DNA of 64,000 nucleotides, from assembly GCA_001986395.2 (NCBI GenBank), contig MQVO02000014.1:558001-622000 (forward strand). Direction: 5' to 3'. The position numbers were made by a program, and so were the translations under genes. Shown here in pieces: positions 34,248 through 46,456 of this stretch. The DNA comes from Irpex lacteus (taxonomy: Eukaryota; Basidiomycota; Agaricomycetes; Polyporales; Irpicaceae). Below the pieces are notes generated by a model that saw only the letters and a list, made by a program, of their open reading frames with translations, was not told where the DNA came from and did not search any database. Position 1 is the stretch's first letter. Each line of letters opens with the position of its first letter.

Positions 34248-35600
34248 TTAACACGAGATAGGGCCCGTCCGCCTGTCGTTCGGGAAGAACTAATAAGACC
34301 AAACACCCCGTTCGCAAAATCGTCGTTTCTTCTTTACCGCGTCAAAAAGCTGCCCAAACTCTCGCCTTTCTGTATTTTGTGAATCTCAAAACGCTCCTCC
34401 ATGTGTTAGCTTATGTACACCATTTTTTCGTATTTTTATCTCTGTTCTATCCTTCTTTTATTCTGCCTTTTTGCCTTTTCGTGACCTCGTGTAACGTCGT
34501 GTCATCCTGTGACATATAGTGTCGCGCCGTCACGTTCGCTCTCGGCGGTCCTCTTAGTACTTAGTACTTAACGTGACTTAGTAAGTATACATACACTTAC
34601 GTCTATAGTTACACATTGCTAGCTTGCTGTAACTATGTATATTTACCATGCCTTCAAATAAACGTCCTCTTCAAGCCCCTCATCATGCATGCCGTTCTCA
34701 GCATTCACCGCTGACAGCATGTGTACCTTAGTATGCTCTCAATTGATCAAGCAAACAACAGTCTCCGTAGTGACTCAGCAGGGTTGGTGCTCCCTTTGCC
34801 TGCAACTCAGATAGCCTCCTGTCATTACTGGCCCTCACTCTTGCTGTCTCAGATGTCAGAAATCGAATTCGGAGCATTCAATCAAGTGTTGGAAGATAAG
34901 AGAATAGCATCGTTGTATGATCACCGCTCAAACGTTCAAGACTCCGTGCATTACATGTCGGGAGAATGCTGCACTGGGTTGTAGATACTCGGGAGAATGC
35001 TGCACTGGGTTGTAGATACTCGCCCGTAATTAATGTTGATTACAAAGTTCACGCTGCTTTATTGACACGCCCGACTGACTGAGAATGTCGCTTCGCGAGC
35101 ACACCCGGTACGTACCGGATCCATATTACGAATATTAGACGACCGGTGTAGCGAGTTGAGGTACATTACGGCTGCTGACGCTCAATCTTCTGAATAGTAA
35201 CGCACAGTTGGGACAGTAGTCTTGTAATGGAAACCAACTTTTAATCATTCGAGGGCGATGTCTTACAGTATCGCGGGAGCTAGACGACGACGTTACGTCG
35301 CTTACATGCTGTGTAACGTGTGACCTATCGCGCCAGTCAGCCAAAGGGGATGCACCTTGTACGACGCGGTGGGGCAATGGGACCCTCCCTTATTCAAGTA
35401 AGACATCGATGCGTCCAAAGGAGAAGTCGAGAGGGTCAGCTACGTATACGAGGAGTAGGTATGGCGTCACCTTGTGACACGTACGTATGCCATCCGTGAC
35501 GGGACGCGTCGCCGTCACTGCCTATCATGATAAAGCGCGTATCGCGTATAATTGGCAGTGGCACGACCGATTTCCCCCCTTTCCCAGTACACCCACCGCC
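34248..35600. other. Intergenic region with a 31-bp tandem duplication
   Basis: 1.35 kb. After the DUF6535 stop it is T-rich (probable 3' end). I see no gene; the only structure noted is the duplicated unit at 34959-35020. Confidence 0.45.
34959..35020 (+). repeat. Perfect tandem duplication, 31 bp x 2
   Basis: The unit beginning CGGGAGAATGCTGCACTGGG and ending TTGTAGATACT occurs twice head to tail without a mismatch, indicating a recent small duplication. Confidence 0.95.
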
Positions 35601-36384
35601 ATGCCACCCAAACGCAAGTCAGACATACAGAGACCGTCCACCTCCAAGAAGGCTCGTACCTCCACCACCGACTCGCACCCAGCCGCCACCCTCGTCGACT
35701 CCATCCTCGCCAACAAACAAACATGCACCCTCCCCTCTGGAGAAGCATCCACCCGACAGACCCTAGTGCGGCTCGCAGAGTACGCCCATGCGCTAAAACT
35801 GGAGCTTGCCGCAGCGCAGACGGCCAACACGTCCATGGTGCCTCCACCGAAGAAGAAGACGCTGGAGGAGTTGGAGGCTGCTGCTGAGAAGATTCGTAAT
35901 GCTGCTAATTCTGGGATATGCAAGCAGATGTCGGTGAGCGTCGCGTTCCTCTCGAATAATACGCATACACCGATGAAGTTTGGAATCTGACATCCCCGCC
36001 CCTTTGTCAGTGGAAGCCTTCCTGTAAGCTGGGCACGGCAAAGTTCAGCTACGACGGTGCGTGCGCCGACCCCGAAGTCTTCGCGATAGTCCTCGGCCTC
36101 GATGGCCCACCGAAGTGGAAGATGAAAAAGTTCGCCATCGCAGACTTTGAGAAACGGCTTGGGGAGTGCGTCGGCAAAGTCAGGTAAGTTCTCCCCTGAT
36201 TGTATGCGCTTGAATTCTTCGGGAGGTGAATGCGATTGGATTTGTGGATGTGAATAGATACGACTACCTGTATATCACCGGCATGAACGTCAACGTCCGA
36301 TACTCTGACGGCGCGTTCAAGATCAGCGGGTCGTATGGGATATCAAAGTTTAGACCGGCTGACGCAGACTCGGAGGACGAGTAA
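35601..36384 (+). CDS. Small basic protein, paralogue C of the three-gene family
   Basis: Exons 35601-35933, 36011-36183 and 36258-36384 give 210 residues. It starts MPPKRKSDIQRPSTSKKART (nuclear signal). The helical segment LVRLAEYAHALKLELAAAQ ends SGICKQMS at intron 1. Exon 2 reads WKPSCKLGTAKFSYDGACAD then GLDGPPKWKMKKFAI, and exon 3 YITGMNVNVRYSDGAFKISG. It ends in an acidic tail (ADADSEDE) not present in A or B. Same intron positions and phases as the other two copies. Function unknown. Confidence 0.78.
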
Positions 36385-36697
36385 GTAGTCACCACGGAAT
36401 AGGGATGGTGGTGGAAAGGGTGCTGCATCGGTCTACTCGCACGACACGATCGTCATTATAGTTATCCTCGCTTTTATCTTTGCAGCTTCTGTGACTCGGA
36501 TTCGTAAAGTATCGATTCGTTAGTTAGCGTCAATATGCGTTACCAGTGTCAAAGGCCTGTAACATTAATTGATGGTCAACGTGCAATGATCATATAATTC
36601 GAATAGTCCAACGACATAACGGACGCATATGTCAATCGTCAACGTTGCAGTGTCCACAGACCCGCCATCTCTTCACATTCCGCCAATCAACTTCACC

Positions 36698-39620
36698 TCA
36701 CCTCTGCGCACTAACATACGACAACGCATCCGAGTTCCTCGACGCAGGCCTCGTCCCCGGCCACCCATTCCCCACGCTCTTCCGATTACTAGTACTCGTC
36801 CTCGCACCCGCACCACCACCCGTCAAATCCTCCGAACTCGCCAAAAACGCCGGATCCACATACTCACTCGGCCTATAATGATCAAACCCGCTATTCCTCG
36901 AATTCCTCGACAAGCCCGACACAGCACTATCCACACTAGCGTCCGACGGCACCCTTCTCAGCTTCGGGGGCGGGGCGGTCGACAGAGGGCGGTTGGACGG
37001 TGCAGCGGGAGTGTTGCCTGCGTTTAGGCTTAAGCTCCGCGTGTGTCCTTGGTGTTGGGAGAGACGGGAGGCGGCGGAGCGGGGGCTCATGCTGCCTCCT
37101 CCTAGGGCGAGTGCGGAGGGGTATTGGACGCCGGCGGGGGTGGGCGCGGCGGGGTAGCCTGCACGGTTGGCGCTGGAGGCGGAGGAAGAGGGACGGACGA
37201 CGGGTGTCTTTGAGCGTAGCTCCTCGCCGGCGGAGCTCAGGGAAGAACCACCGACGGACCGGGAACGGCTGTGCATGGAGGGTGGCGGTGCGATATGTGA
37301 AGACGACGAAGATGCCGATCGTTGGATTGGTACTTGAGTTATAGGTGGAGGAGGCCCGTATATACTCGGCGTGTTGCTTCGCGAAGGGGTGAGCTGTGCG
37401 TTCGTGCCCAGAGGTGTCACGGGGCCTGTGGGCTGGAAACCGGGAGGGAGGTTCATGATGTGGGGTGCACCGCCAGGTTGGACGTCAGGCAGTGCGCCCA
37501 TGGAAGGGTACCGTCCCATTGAAGGTGAGTTTGGTACTGTTGGGATTGTGGGCGCGAGAGGTTGGGATGGTGGTGGTAGGGGTGGTAGGTCTGCGGGTAC
37601 TGCGTTGGGAGAGAGCATGTGTAGCTCTCCTCCGCCTGCGACGGGTGAGAGGGTGGTTGAAGCGGGCCCGGACTACAACATTTTATCAGTTAGGATGACA
37701 CGGAAGGCGCATCATGAGTCAGCAGAATACTCACAGGCGGGATGACCTCGAAGTTCCAATCTTGAGACGAAGACGGAGGGCGTCTGCCAGATACCGAAGA
37801 GTCCATGTCCGACGCCCTCGACGCAGCGGAATGAGGCCTGTAAGGCTGTTGACGTCCTGATCTGCCGCTGGCGACAGAAGGAGGTCGCAGTTCTCTCCCT
37901 TGGGAAGCGGGGCTTAGAGGTGCTGGGATGGTCACTTGGCTGGGGCGGCGTCGAGGCATACTTTGCTTTGGTGTAGCAGCACGCATCTGTCAACATAGAC
38001 GAAGTCAGCAGCAGTTCGTGGTGTGGTATCGATATGAGAGTCAAGCTTACGTCGGCGCTCTGTCGCCACTGCTGAGCAGCAGCAGGATCCTCATACCTCA
38101 GCTCATCCGCCAACCGCTGACTAACCTGCCTACTCCGTCTCTGCGTCTGTGTCTCACCACCCCCAGGAAACTGATCCGCAGCGGCCCTCTGCTCAGCAGC
38201 GGCCGTCGGGAACGTAATAGGCTCCGGCATATTCCTCGAATCCGTCGCAGGGCTGAACTCCATCGAACTGGAGACCTCGTGTATGACGCTGAGACCCGAC
38301 TTTCTGTTGGGGTCGTGGTCGCCGGGTGCGCCGAGGATGTCGAATTGGGATATGGTGGTGGATGGGATGGAGAGGGGGATGGACCCGACCGAGTTGCGGC
38401 GGTCACGGTTGTAGGAGTAGTCTGCTCCGTTTGGTTGTTGTTGTCCGCCTCGATCCATTGCGACAGAGGGAGGGCGGAGAGGAGGGAGTGGCTGAGATGG
38501 CGAACGCGGGCTGTGGGGGCGTTGCAGTTCGTGTGGGGGTGGGAGGCGAATCATCCCACCTTCGTCGGAGGGCGGGATCCAGCCGTCGGGAGGTATGGCA
38601 GTTTCTGGGTGTTGGAATGAAGAGGCGTTGTGTACAGATACTGGGCGGCCACCTGGCCAGGGCCGAGTGGTAGAAGCAAGTGAGGCCGTGTCAGGATTGG
38701 GAGTAGCACCGATACCATGCTCGTGGAAGCGAGAACCCTGTTCGCCGGCTGGTTGAGTCGAGAGTGGTGGGATGATGTGGTGAGGAACGGGGGATTCGAT
38801 GGTCATGTGGTTTGCTGAGGGCGAGGTGAGGTTGCGGACACCGAGGTCATCCAATGGATCGGATTGAGAGTCTGGCACGGCTGAGTCGGGTTCAGGGCCA
38901 GAGTCTTCACCGTCAGATCGCATCCTTTCGAACCTGGCTTGTTCAATACCTCTCCTGAGCCCTTCAGCATAACCAGCCTTGCGGCCCTCTTCTCGAGCCC
39001 GAAGCATCAGCTGCTCCTCCTTCAGCTTTCGCGCCGTCGTCCTGTCCTTCGCGGCCCTCTTTTCCGCGTCGTCTCGCTGAGTTTCGAGAACCTTGATGAT
39101 TTCTCGTCCTCTATCCAGCTCCCTCTCTGCGTTGCTATATTCCACCTTGTATAACCGCAGTTCCTCGTTCACACGCGCCAGTTCTCGCTGCATCTGCTGA
39201 TGCGCATCGCTGATCACCTTGAACCTCTGTGCGATTTCCAAGGCATGTTGCTCCGCCTTCTGCGCACGCAAGGTCTCGTTGTCCAGTCTTGCGAGAGCAG
39301 TGCGGAGGAACTTTCGAGTGCTCCTCGACTGGGCTTGTTCTTCGTTCATGAGCATCTTGAGCACTTCAGCATGGCGGTCTCCACCCCGCCTGATATGGTG
39401 GCCGTGGCCATGATGCCCATCGGCGGTCGAAGAGTTCGTACCAGAAGAGGGTGAAGGAGACCTCTGTACATGTCTGGTTAGGTCTCTATCGTCTACTGGT
39501 AAGAACCTGGCACGGTGAGGGTCAGAGCTGCAAGAAAATCGGGTCAGCTTTCTTGCATGAATAGCGCGTTTAGCACACAACACACCCTTCGGAGTCGTCA
39601 GAATATCGGTCATGGTCCAT
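36698..39620 (-). CDS. Coiled-coil, Ser/Pro-rich protein of unknown function
   Basis: Starts MDHDRYSDDSEG (39620), joined by a short intron to SDPHRARFLPVDD. This start fits the frame better than an overlapping ATG seven bases on. Residues of about 60-200 form a strong coiled coil rich in Arg/Glu/Lys (LRAQKAEQHALEIAQRFKVI, RDDAEKRAAKDRTTARKLKE). The remaining roughly 600 residues are low-complexity Pro/Ser/Arg, with RSRS-type and SP motifs typical of phosphorylated, disordered proteins. It ends RPASRNSDALSYVSAQR. About four short introns. No enzymatic domain. A scaffold or cytoskeleton-associated role is possible but not shown. Divergent from COQ10. Confidence 0.75.
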
Positions 39621-39939
39621 CGTCAAGGATTACGTTAGTGTTTCTTGATACGTGATTGAGAAAACTTGTAGATTATGTTAGGATATCAGTTGAGCAAAAG
39701 TCGAACACAAGTTGAGTATTTCGTTTCGGAGAGGTGAGTATAGTTGCAGATTGATACAGTCCAGATAGATGGGTATCGAGCGTGAGATACAGAGAGCAGA
39801 GACGAGACTTAGCAATGCATGGTGAGAGAGACAACGTGAGAGAGACAAGGCAGGAAGCTGGAAAAGTCCAACATAGCCCAAGCGCGTTCAGGTCGCCACA
39901 ACATCGCCCGCCGCGTCTAAGAGAGGTTGCATGTACGCC
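39621..39939. promoter_or_regulatory. Shared divergent promoter, coiled-coil gene / COQ10
   Basis: About 320 bp separate the two start codons, so the core promoters and leaders must lie here. I see no convincing TATA box; the plus strand carries a purine-rich GAGAGAGACAA-type stretch near 39820-39850. Confidence 0.5.
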
Positions 39940-40763
39940 ATGCTTTCTCTCCTCCCTACCGCCATCACTCATTCAGCGCGATATGCTGCTCGAGGGGGCA
40001 TACAGGCGAGGTCTTTCCTTTCGTTGCCAGACCTATCATCGTTGTCGCCATTCGCGGGGTCAAGCGGAGGGAACTCACAAGACCCGCAGACGTATCATGA
40101 GCGCAAGATACTTCCGTGAGTCGCTTTCTGAACTTGTGCATGTGCAATTCGCTGAGAAAACGGTCAGCTATAAACAGAGCGAGCTCTACGCCGTAGTCAC
40201 GGACGTGGCCTCGTATCCTAAATTCCTGCCCTTCTGCACCGCCGTGCAGGTGTACTCTACGTCACCGTTCACAGCTGCAGACGGACGCATCGGTAAGAAG
40301 ATGGAAGCGGAGATGTCTGTCGGGTTTATGTCGCTATCTGAGAAATACACGAGCGATGTTACATGTACCCCCAACCTTTCGATAGAGGTGAGTCGTGCCC
40401 TTTCTGCGATTCTCGGTTATACTAACAGTCAATTAGGCGGTTGCGTCTTCCTCTACTACGCTGTTCAAGAGCCTATCCACAGTATGGAGGTTCCAACCGG
40501 CTTCTACTCGCTCACCTCATCCAAGTCAACACACGCCGTTGTCATCCAGCTCTATAGACCCTGGGACACAAACGACGACCGCCCCTCAAACGAATGAACA
40601 GTCGGACCTAGCACCGACACTAGTCACCCTTGATCTCGCCTTCTCCTTCTCGAATCCCCTTCACGCTGCAATATCGGCGGCATTCTTTGGTCAAGTATCC
40701 AAAATGATGGTTGGCGCGTTTGAAGAGCGATGCCTGGAGCTGTATGGACCTGGAAGACGATGA
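39940..40763 (+). CDS. COQ10: Coenzyme Q-binding protein COQ10 (START/polyketide-cyclase fold)
   Basis: Mitochondrial inner-membrane-associated lipid-binding protein needed for ubiquinone function and synthesis. Exons 39940-40115, 40168-40387 and 40437-40763 give 240 residues. The N-terminus MLSLLPTAITHSARYAARGG is a mitochondrial presequence. The signature SELYAVVTDVASYPKFLPFC starts the START domain and VGFMSLSEKYTSDVTC follows. The C-terminal helix AAFFGQVSKMMVGAFEERC is typical. Intron 1 removes a stretch that would otherwise separate HERKILP from YKQSELY. An in-frame ATG nine bases upstream is an alternative start. A Ser/Thr/Gln-rich insert (about residues 155-185) is longer than in the yeast protein. 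Confidence 0.92.
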
Positions 40764-41199
40764 TGCCACGCATAATGGCACGCCTCTGATGCTCAAGTTG
40801 GACGATCGTCGATAGAAACTCGGACAAAACTCATATCGTACATAACTTCCTCGTATCGCCGAGGACACGTTGTAATAGCATGAATCTCTCACTGAAATCC
40901 ATCTTCAACGCTTAAAGAACGTCATATGCACCTGCGGGTGTGTGCATGCATACAATACCGGCTGGGATCCCCGGTGCTCAAGCTTCCAAAGGCGATTTCT
41001 ATACCTGACTGGGTCACTGCCGGTCTCGGTAGCTGGAAACTTAGACCCCTCTAATATCTCAGACTGAATGGTGGCGGTCAGATAGCATCCTCACACATTC
41101 ATGTACTGAAAAAGATTGGATAGAACTGTAAAGACAGGCTGGTGCTCGCGAAACACCCGGAAATCCATCCGTAAGCAGCATAGCGATTAGTGAACAAAC

Positions 41200-43421
41200 A
41201 ACCTATATGCACGAAATCGGTGTTAATGGGCATTCACTGTAGATTGGAACGTGAATGCACATACCCCCATGGTCTTGGAGATCGCCCGCAACTGCCTGCG
41301 TTTCCGCTTCGTGCGAGGCTGCGCAAAGAGCTCGAGACGAGCAGGTTCGACATCTTGCAGAGCAAAGACATCTCCCCACCTAATCCAAAGAGCGTGATTG
41401 CGAACGTGAGTCGATGAATGCAGATATCCAAGGTAGCTCTCACGCACTCCAGGCGAGACCGCCGAGCAGCCCTACAAGAAGCGCGATGGAACGAAGGAAA
41501 AGGGGGGCGAACGATGCGCCTACTAGTACCAGCGCAAGCGTTGACTAGGAAAGGCCCAACAAGAAGTGTTAGCGCGGAGCCCTTGGCACCAAGGGTGGGA
41601 TCTCTTACAGAATGTTGAGAGGAGTGAAGCGACTTGTGGTTTTGAGCTGAGCTCTACGAGTCTTTTATATGTCACAAGCCTGAGAAATCATCATATTATT
41701 TCGAGGGTGGTGTATTATCTGACAGCAAACGTTCACCCAGGTCTAGGCCATTATCCCTGTATGGAAGCGTAGAGAGGAGAGTGAACTCTATTACTGATCT
41801 TCTATCCTATTCCGGGCTTGTAGGGGATGTCAATGACACACGGTTAAAGTGCGCAGTGGTCGAAGATCTCAGACGTTCTAGCCCTCGAACACTTCTAATG
41901 CTTGTAAAGGCTACACAGCAACCTAAACTCTCTTGTCTGAGAATATGGAGAACAAATCCGGGGGTGAGGGAATGTTATGACACTCACTATGAACGAATTC
42001 GACTCATTTGCCCGCGATTAAGTCGCCGCTGATTCCTATCCGGTAATATGGGTCGCCCACCAGCCACATGGTGGGGTACCTCATCTACATAATTGTGCAA
42101 TCCATGGCAAGAACCTTCATAAAACCAGATAGCTGTCAGATTAGCGTCGGCCCACAGATGTCCCTGCGTTCTTAGAGACATGCCTATATCAGCACTCTAC
42201 CATGCATTATCTGCATGTTTACGGACGTATGTAAGCACCGTCAAAAATTTCCGAGGAGTTCTGACCTACTGTCTGTACCGCTATAGAGTTTGATCATACA
42301 GCTGGTATAGGGTTATGCCAAGTGCATCGAAGCGTGCCGTTTCATAGGCACACTAGTATTGATACGTCCACAATAGCACGTCTACAGACTGCATGTAAGC
42401 ACCATCTATGCGGTAGAACAAACTTAGTATCGATGCGAGTAACGGCATCCAGGCAAGCAGGGAAGAACCATACCGAAGTATACTGGGCTTCAGTCCAAAC
42501 AAATACTGCACGAATGAGAAGGGCACTAGCAGAATGTCCGGATCCGTATAGGCAAGCAACGCCTCTTGCATCGTGTGCAACATGAAGAAACGGCGAACAT
42601 GGGATGTCATGTCTTCTGGACGGCCATGTGTCGAGCTGCCAAGATTGCACGGGAACCTTCAGATGATTGGGCCGTGTATTGAAGTCCAGCCTAGGGAAAG
42701 GACAAATCACCACGGTATCGATGGCGTTATCTGACTCGAAGACGGTTCGATAGTCTGCGACTTGTGCGGAATACCATGAAGACACTTACGGTGTTCTGTG
42801 CACGACAGTCAACCTTAACACGGGCCGGAGGCGGGTAGACAATTAAATGGGCCTCTTGCTATCCGCGAGCCGCTACGGCATACCTATCGAGAAGAGGTCA
42901 AGCTTCGCTTCGCTCAGGTACAAGCCGTAACATACCACGAAAAGAGCGACATCCATAGACAGGGAAGCTGGCTGCATCGTGCATGGAAGCTGGGCGATCG
43001 ATGTACAGGGTCTATTAGTCACATCCAATCAATGCAATGTAATGCATCTCTGTGGATGGGCAGCTAAAAGCATGAGGTTTGAGCCACAACTGATTTGACA
43101 GTGATACGTACCGTTGCTCAATTCAGTTTTTTCGGAAAGATATGAGTAGCTGACAAATGGGATTACACACCCTAGGAACTGTATCAATACATTGGACACG
43201 GAGGACAGATTGCTTACGAGTGGTATCAATCAGCCTAGAATGCACGATACCTCTCGAGCCAACGCCGCTCCAAATGCTACAATACACTTCAGCGACAGTC
43301 ACACCGTCAGCTCGTCGAGAAGTACGCACCCGTTATACCAGACTTCGAGATCCCACGGCATTGAGTAGCCAATGCAGTACTGACTCGGGCAACGAAAATT
43401 TGGGGTCAATGATATATTCAT
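41200..43421 (-). CDS. Possible spliced membrane-protein gene, unassigned
   Basis: Several minus-strand open segments look like exons of one gene. These are MNISLTPNFRCPSQYCIGYS (from 43421), a hydrophobic stretch VLIQFLGCVIPFVSYSYL (about 43180), MDVALFVVCYGLYLSEAKLD (about 42950), MTSHVRRFFMLHTMQEALLA with AWMPLLASILSLFYR (42610-42400), and FLRSIALLVGLLGGLAW then WGDVFALQDVEPARLELFA (41500-41330). Plausible donors and acceptors lie between some of them, but I could not join them all in frame. The composition suggests a multi-pass membrane enzyme; no family motif was recognised. It may be decayed or several fragments. The ends given are approximate. Confidence 0.3.
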
Positions 43422-43559
43422 GAATTTTCGTAGGAGACACTGCTGATAAATATAGCAGGTAAAGATGGCATAGTCGTGAGTCGTATACAGTCGTATACAG
43501 TTAAATAAGCGCGACTTCAACCGTTCACACTTGCTGGCCTACGATGCGGGAACCCGTAC

Positions 43560-44333
43560 TCAAACGCCAAACTCTGCGCTGTCCGGGCAGTCCCTGGCAA
43601 TCTAGAATGGGGCAAGTCTTAGTATCTCAATGCACATGAGGCTCACTGCATAATACGTACATGTCCCTCCTGCTGGCATTTGTAGCAGGTCTTGTTCCTG
43701 TTAGGGTTTGCAGGTGCAACGGGCGCACCATCCACGATGGTTGTACCCGGAGCAGCAAGGCAGTCCCTAATCGTCAAACATCCTTCAATAACGTGGTTGA
43801 GCATAGAGGCGCGAGAGGGTGCTTACCGAGCCATGTGATTGGGTCCGCCACAGCGGTAACATTTAACGGGTGGGATCGCAGAAGTATTAAGAGAGCGACC
43901 GGGAGGGGGAGCGCGCGAAGCGAAGCCGGTCCCGGCGGCACCACTGCAGTTACGCGCAATGTGCCCGAAGCGGCCGCAACTCTGGAGAGCCGTGTTAACC
44001 CAACAAATTTATAGGGGTGGCGTCTGTGAACATACATAACACTTCTGGCCCGCACCAGCCTGGAGGCGCAAGCTGGGGCACTCAGCCTGAATATGCCCTA
44101 CGCCTCCACAAGAGTAGCACTGTTTGGCAGACGCAGTGCGGGGCTGAGTGCAAGCAGCAGACTCATGCCCGGGCTGACGACAATTGTAGCAGAGACGCTG
44201 CTCCGAAGTACAATTTTCAGCGATATGCCCCACTGCGGACAAATTTCAATGGCGACGAGCGGAGAAAGAAGAATAGAGGACACTCACGGTTACCACACTT
44301 GAAACAACCCTTCCTGCTAAACTGGAACGCCAT
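43560..44333 (-). CDS. GIS2: CCHC zinc-knuckle nucleic-acid-binding protein, GIS2/Byr3/CNBP family
   Basis: Single-stranded nucleic-acid binder; the yeast and animal relatives bind mRNA and promote translation. Five exons encode six CX2CX4HX4C knuckles: CFKCGNLGHIAENC, CYNCRQPGHESAAC, CYSCGGVGHIQAEC, CYSCGRFGHIARNC, CYRCGGPNHMARDC and CYKCQQEGHIARDC. Three knuckles are split by introns, and each is restored exactly by splicing, which confirms the junctions. A Gly/Ala/Pro linker lies between knuckles 4 and 5. Yeast Gis2 and human CNBP have seven knuckles, so one fewer is present here. The start MAFQFSRKGC is immediately before knuckle 1. Confidence 0.93.
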
Positions 44334-46456
44334 GCTCGACGAAGATCCTGCAGGGCCGAGGCATTAATACGCACATTTCGCGGACTTTGGTGAGGACAAC
44401 GACGATCGGTAATCTGGAGGAAACAAGGACACGCACCTCTCTTCTTCCCTCTTCCGACTAACCCTTTTCCTTCCTTCCCTCCTACGGTGAGGACTGGGAG
44501 TACTGTTACAGTGAGAGATGGGTCGTGATGGATAAGGGGAGACCTGATCGTAAGCGACCGCCGGGCTTCCGGTTCATAAGCGCGCAATCCCGCCTCTCCT
44601 AAATAGGCATTTTTAGCGGTTGGTTACATATCACTTCCAACAATAGCCCTCCTCTTCAACGACGATCTTGGCTCTCTTTATCTTACGCGTGGCCTAAGTA
44701 ATATCTCGATATAACGGAGATGTGTCTGCCGTAAACTGTTGGGGCAGAACAAGGTAGCACTAAACGACATTCGTACCTGTCGACACCATCGTCGCGGAGA
44801 TTCTGCTTGCCACGCGTCGACCGCTTCAAGGCCACTTTCTCTCCCGTGACGGCGGGTCTCGTAAAACCACATGCTCGAGACAGCGTGTCTGTCAGGAATA
44901 CGAAAGATGGTCAAATTCCAGACGTTAGCTTGCTTTCTTCCGAGGAGTAATGCCACAGGTAAACTGACAGTCGATGTTGGTCGTTAACAATCCGCAGTGT
45001 AACAAATAGCCCCAGGGAGCTCCTCGTTACTGGCGATCATGACTCCGCGCAGCTAAGAACGAATCCTCTGTGCAGGACCTTTCCCTCGATGCACGCAGCC
45101 ATCGTCGGCGAAATCTTCCGTCCCAAATGTGGCGCTAAGGCTAGCCAGCTGCACACTGCCGATGCGCGAATTGAAAACATTCTATCGTGATCCGATCGTC
45201 ATGCAGAACAGAATAAAAAGACCGTCGGTGCAATACGCTGCTCCTTGGGATGCTTCCAACCTTTATCGCGTCCCCGCCCCCTGGACGTTCAAGGAGTCCA
45301 GGCTGTAGCGGTACGTTTATTATGGCCACCTGATGGAGAATCGCCCTCTGATCTCCACGTTATACACCACAAGCTCAAGCACCCTTGGACCTCCTCCTTA
45401 CCTTCTAGCGTAAAGCCGACCCTCGCTCACCTGCATCCATCGCGCTTCTTGTTTGGGTGCAAATTCATTTCGCTTAGGGTATGTGCTTTTAGAAGCTCAG
45501 TCAATCAGGGAAGTAGAGTTAACGTTAACCTCATTCTTGACGTAATCAAGAGGGAATGCACTCTTCTGCGAAATAGTTACTCATCCAAACAAGACGCGTA
45601 GTAACGAGTGCGCGAAGTACGGCTCGGCGTATAGGAGGAAGGGGGTCTAAAGACAGTCCACCTTCCTATGCTCCTATCAGGAGGGGGTGCACCGAGGTAC
45701 GTACCACTGTGCATAGTATGCCGAGACACGTCCTCATTATACGGCATATTCATCAGCCCGATAAAAGCTTATGCCAGGCACTATCCAGCTTTTCTGTGAT
45801 TTTATATGACTAGTCCTCCTAGAACTCACATGCAAGACCACGCTACTCCTATCTTTCTCCACGAAGCTCATTACAGCACATGATGATGTAATTCATCTAG
45901 TCCGATGATTTCCCTGCGTACCCATGTAATTACAACCCCGCATGCTTCCACGTCTTTATCTCTACAGTATAATCCTGCTGCAGCCGTCATGATAGAGTGC
46001 ACATACTGAAATCACTACCAGCAAGATTTAACATTCCTGGGCTCTGCGTACTTGCAGGAATCTATCGATCATCCGTAATCTAGGATGTCGATCATTATTT
46101 TTACCTTTTTAGGGAAGTTCTCTGCCTTCCGCCGTTGCTACTGTCCGCCACAGGCGATCTCCCGGGCGGCGCAGATTAGATTGAGCATGCCCGTAATCTT
46201 CAATTGTGTACCACAACGTCCCGACGTGTCTACTCGTCGTCAGGCACGTTGTCCCGACGCTTCGGGCCCATCATCTTGCGGCTGCGGGTCGTTATCTCTT
46301 AGCTCTCACACTGACGCCGTTAGTCATGCTGGTGCGGATGCGGAAATGTGGCCGGAACACTTTATTTATGCCACAAGTCTCCCGCGGCCTCCTTTGTCTC
46401 ACTCCCACCTTCTCATCGACAATCCTGACCTCCTTGCATCACACTAGCAGTTAACT
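44334..46456. other. Intergenic region, GIS2 promoter side to ARO8 leader
   Basis: 2.1 kb without a supportable gene. The right end (about 46100-46456) is pyrimidine-rich just before the ARO8 start and is probably its promoter and leader. Confidence 0.45.

Noticed and set aside
28832..36384. Interpretation of the three paralogues plus DUF6535 as a biosynthetic or defence cluster
   Set aside because: No enzyme, transporter or regulator of such a cluster is present. Local gene duplication explains the arrangement, with mixed orientations.
43480..43505. Short direct repeat AGTCGTATAC x 2 as a possible CRISPR or satellite array
   Set aside because: Only two adjacent 10-bp copies; no array structure.
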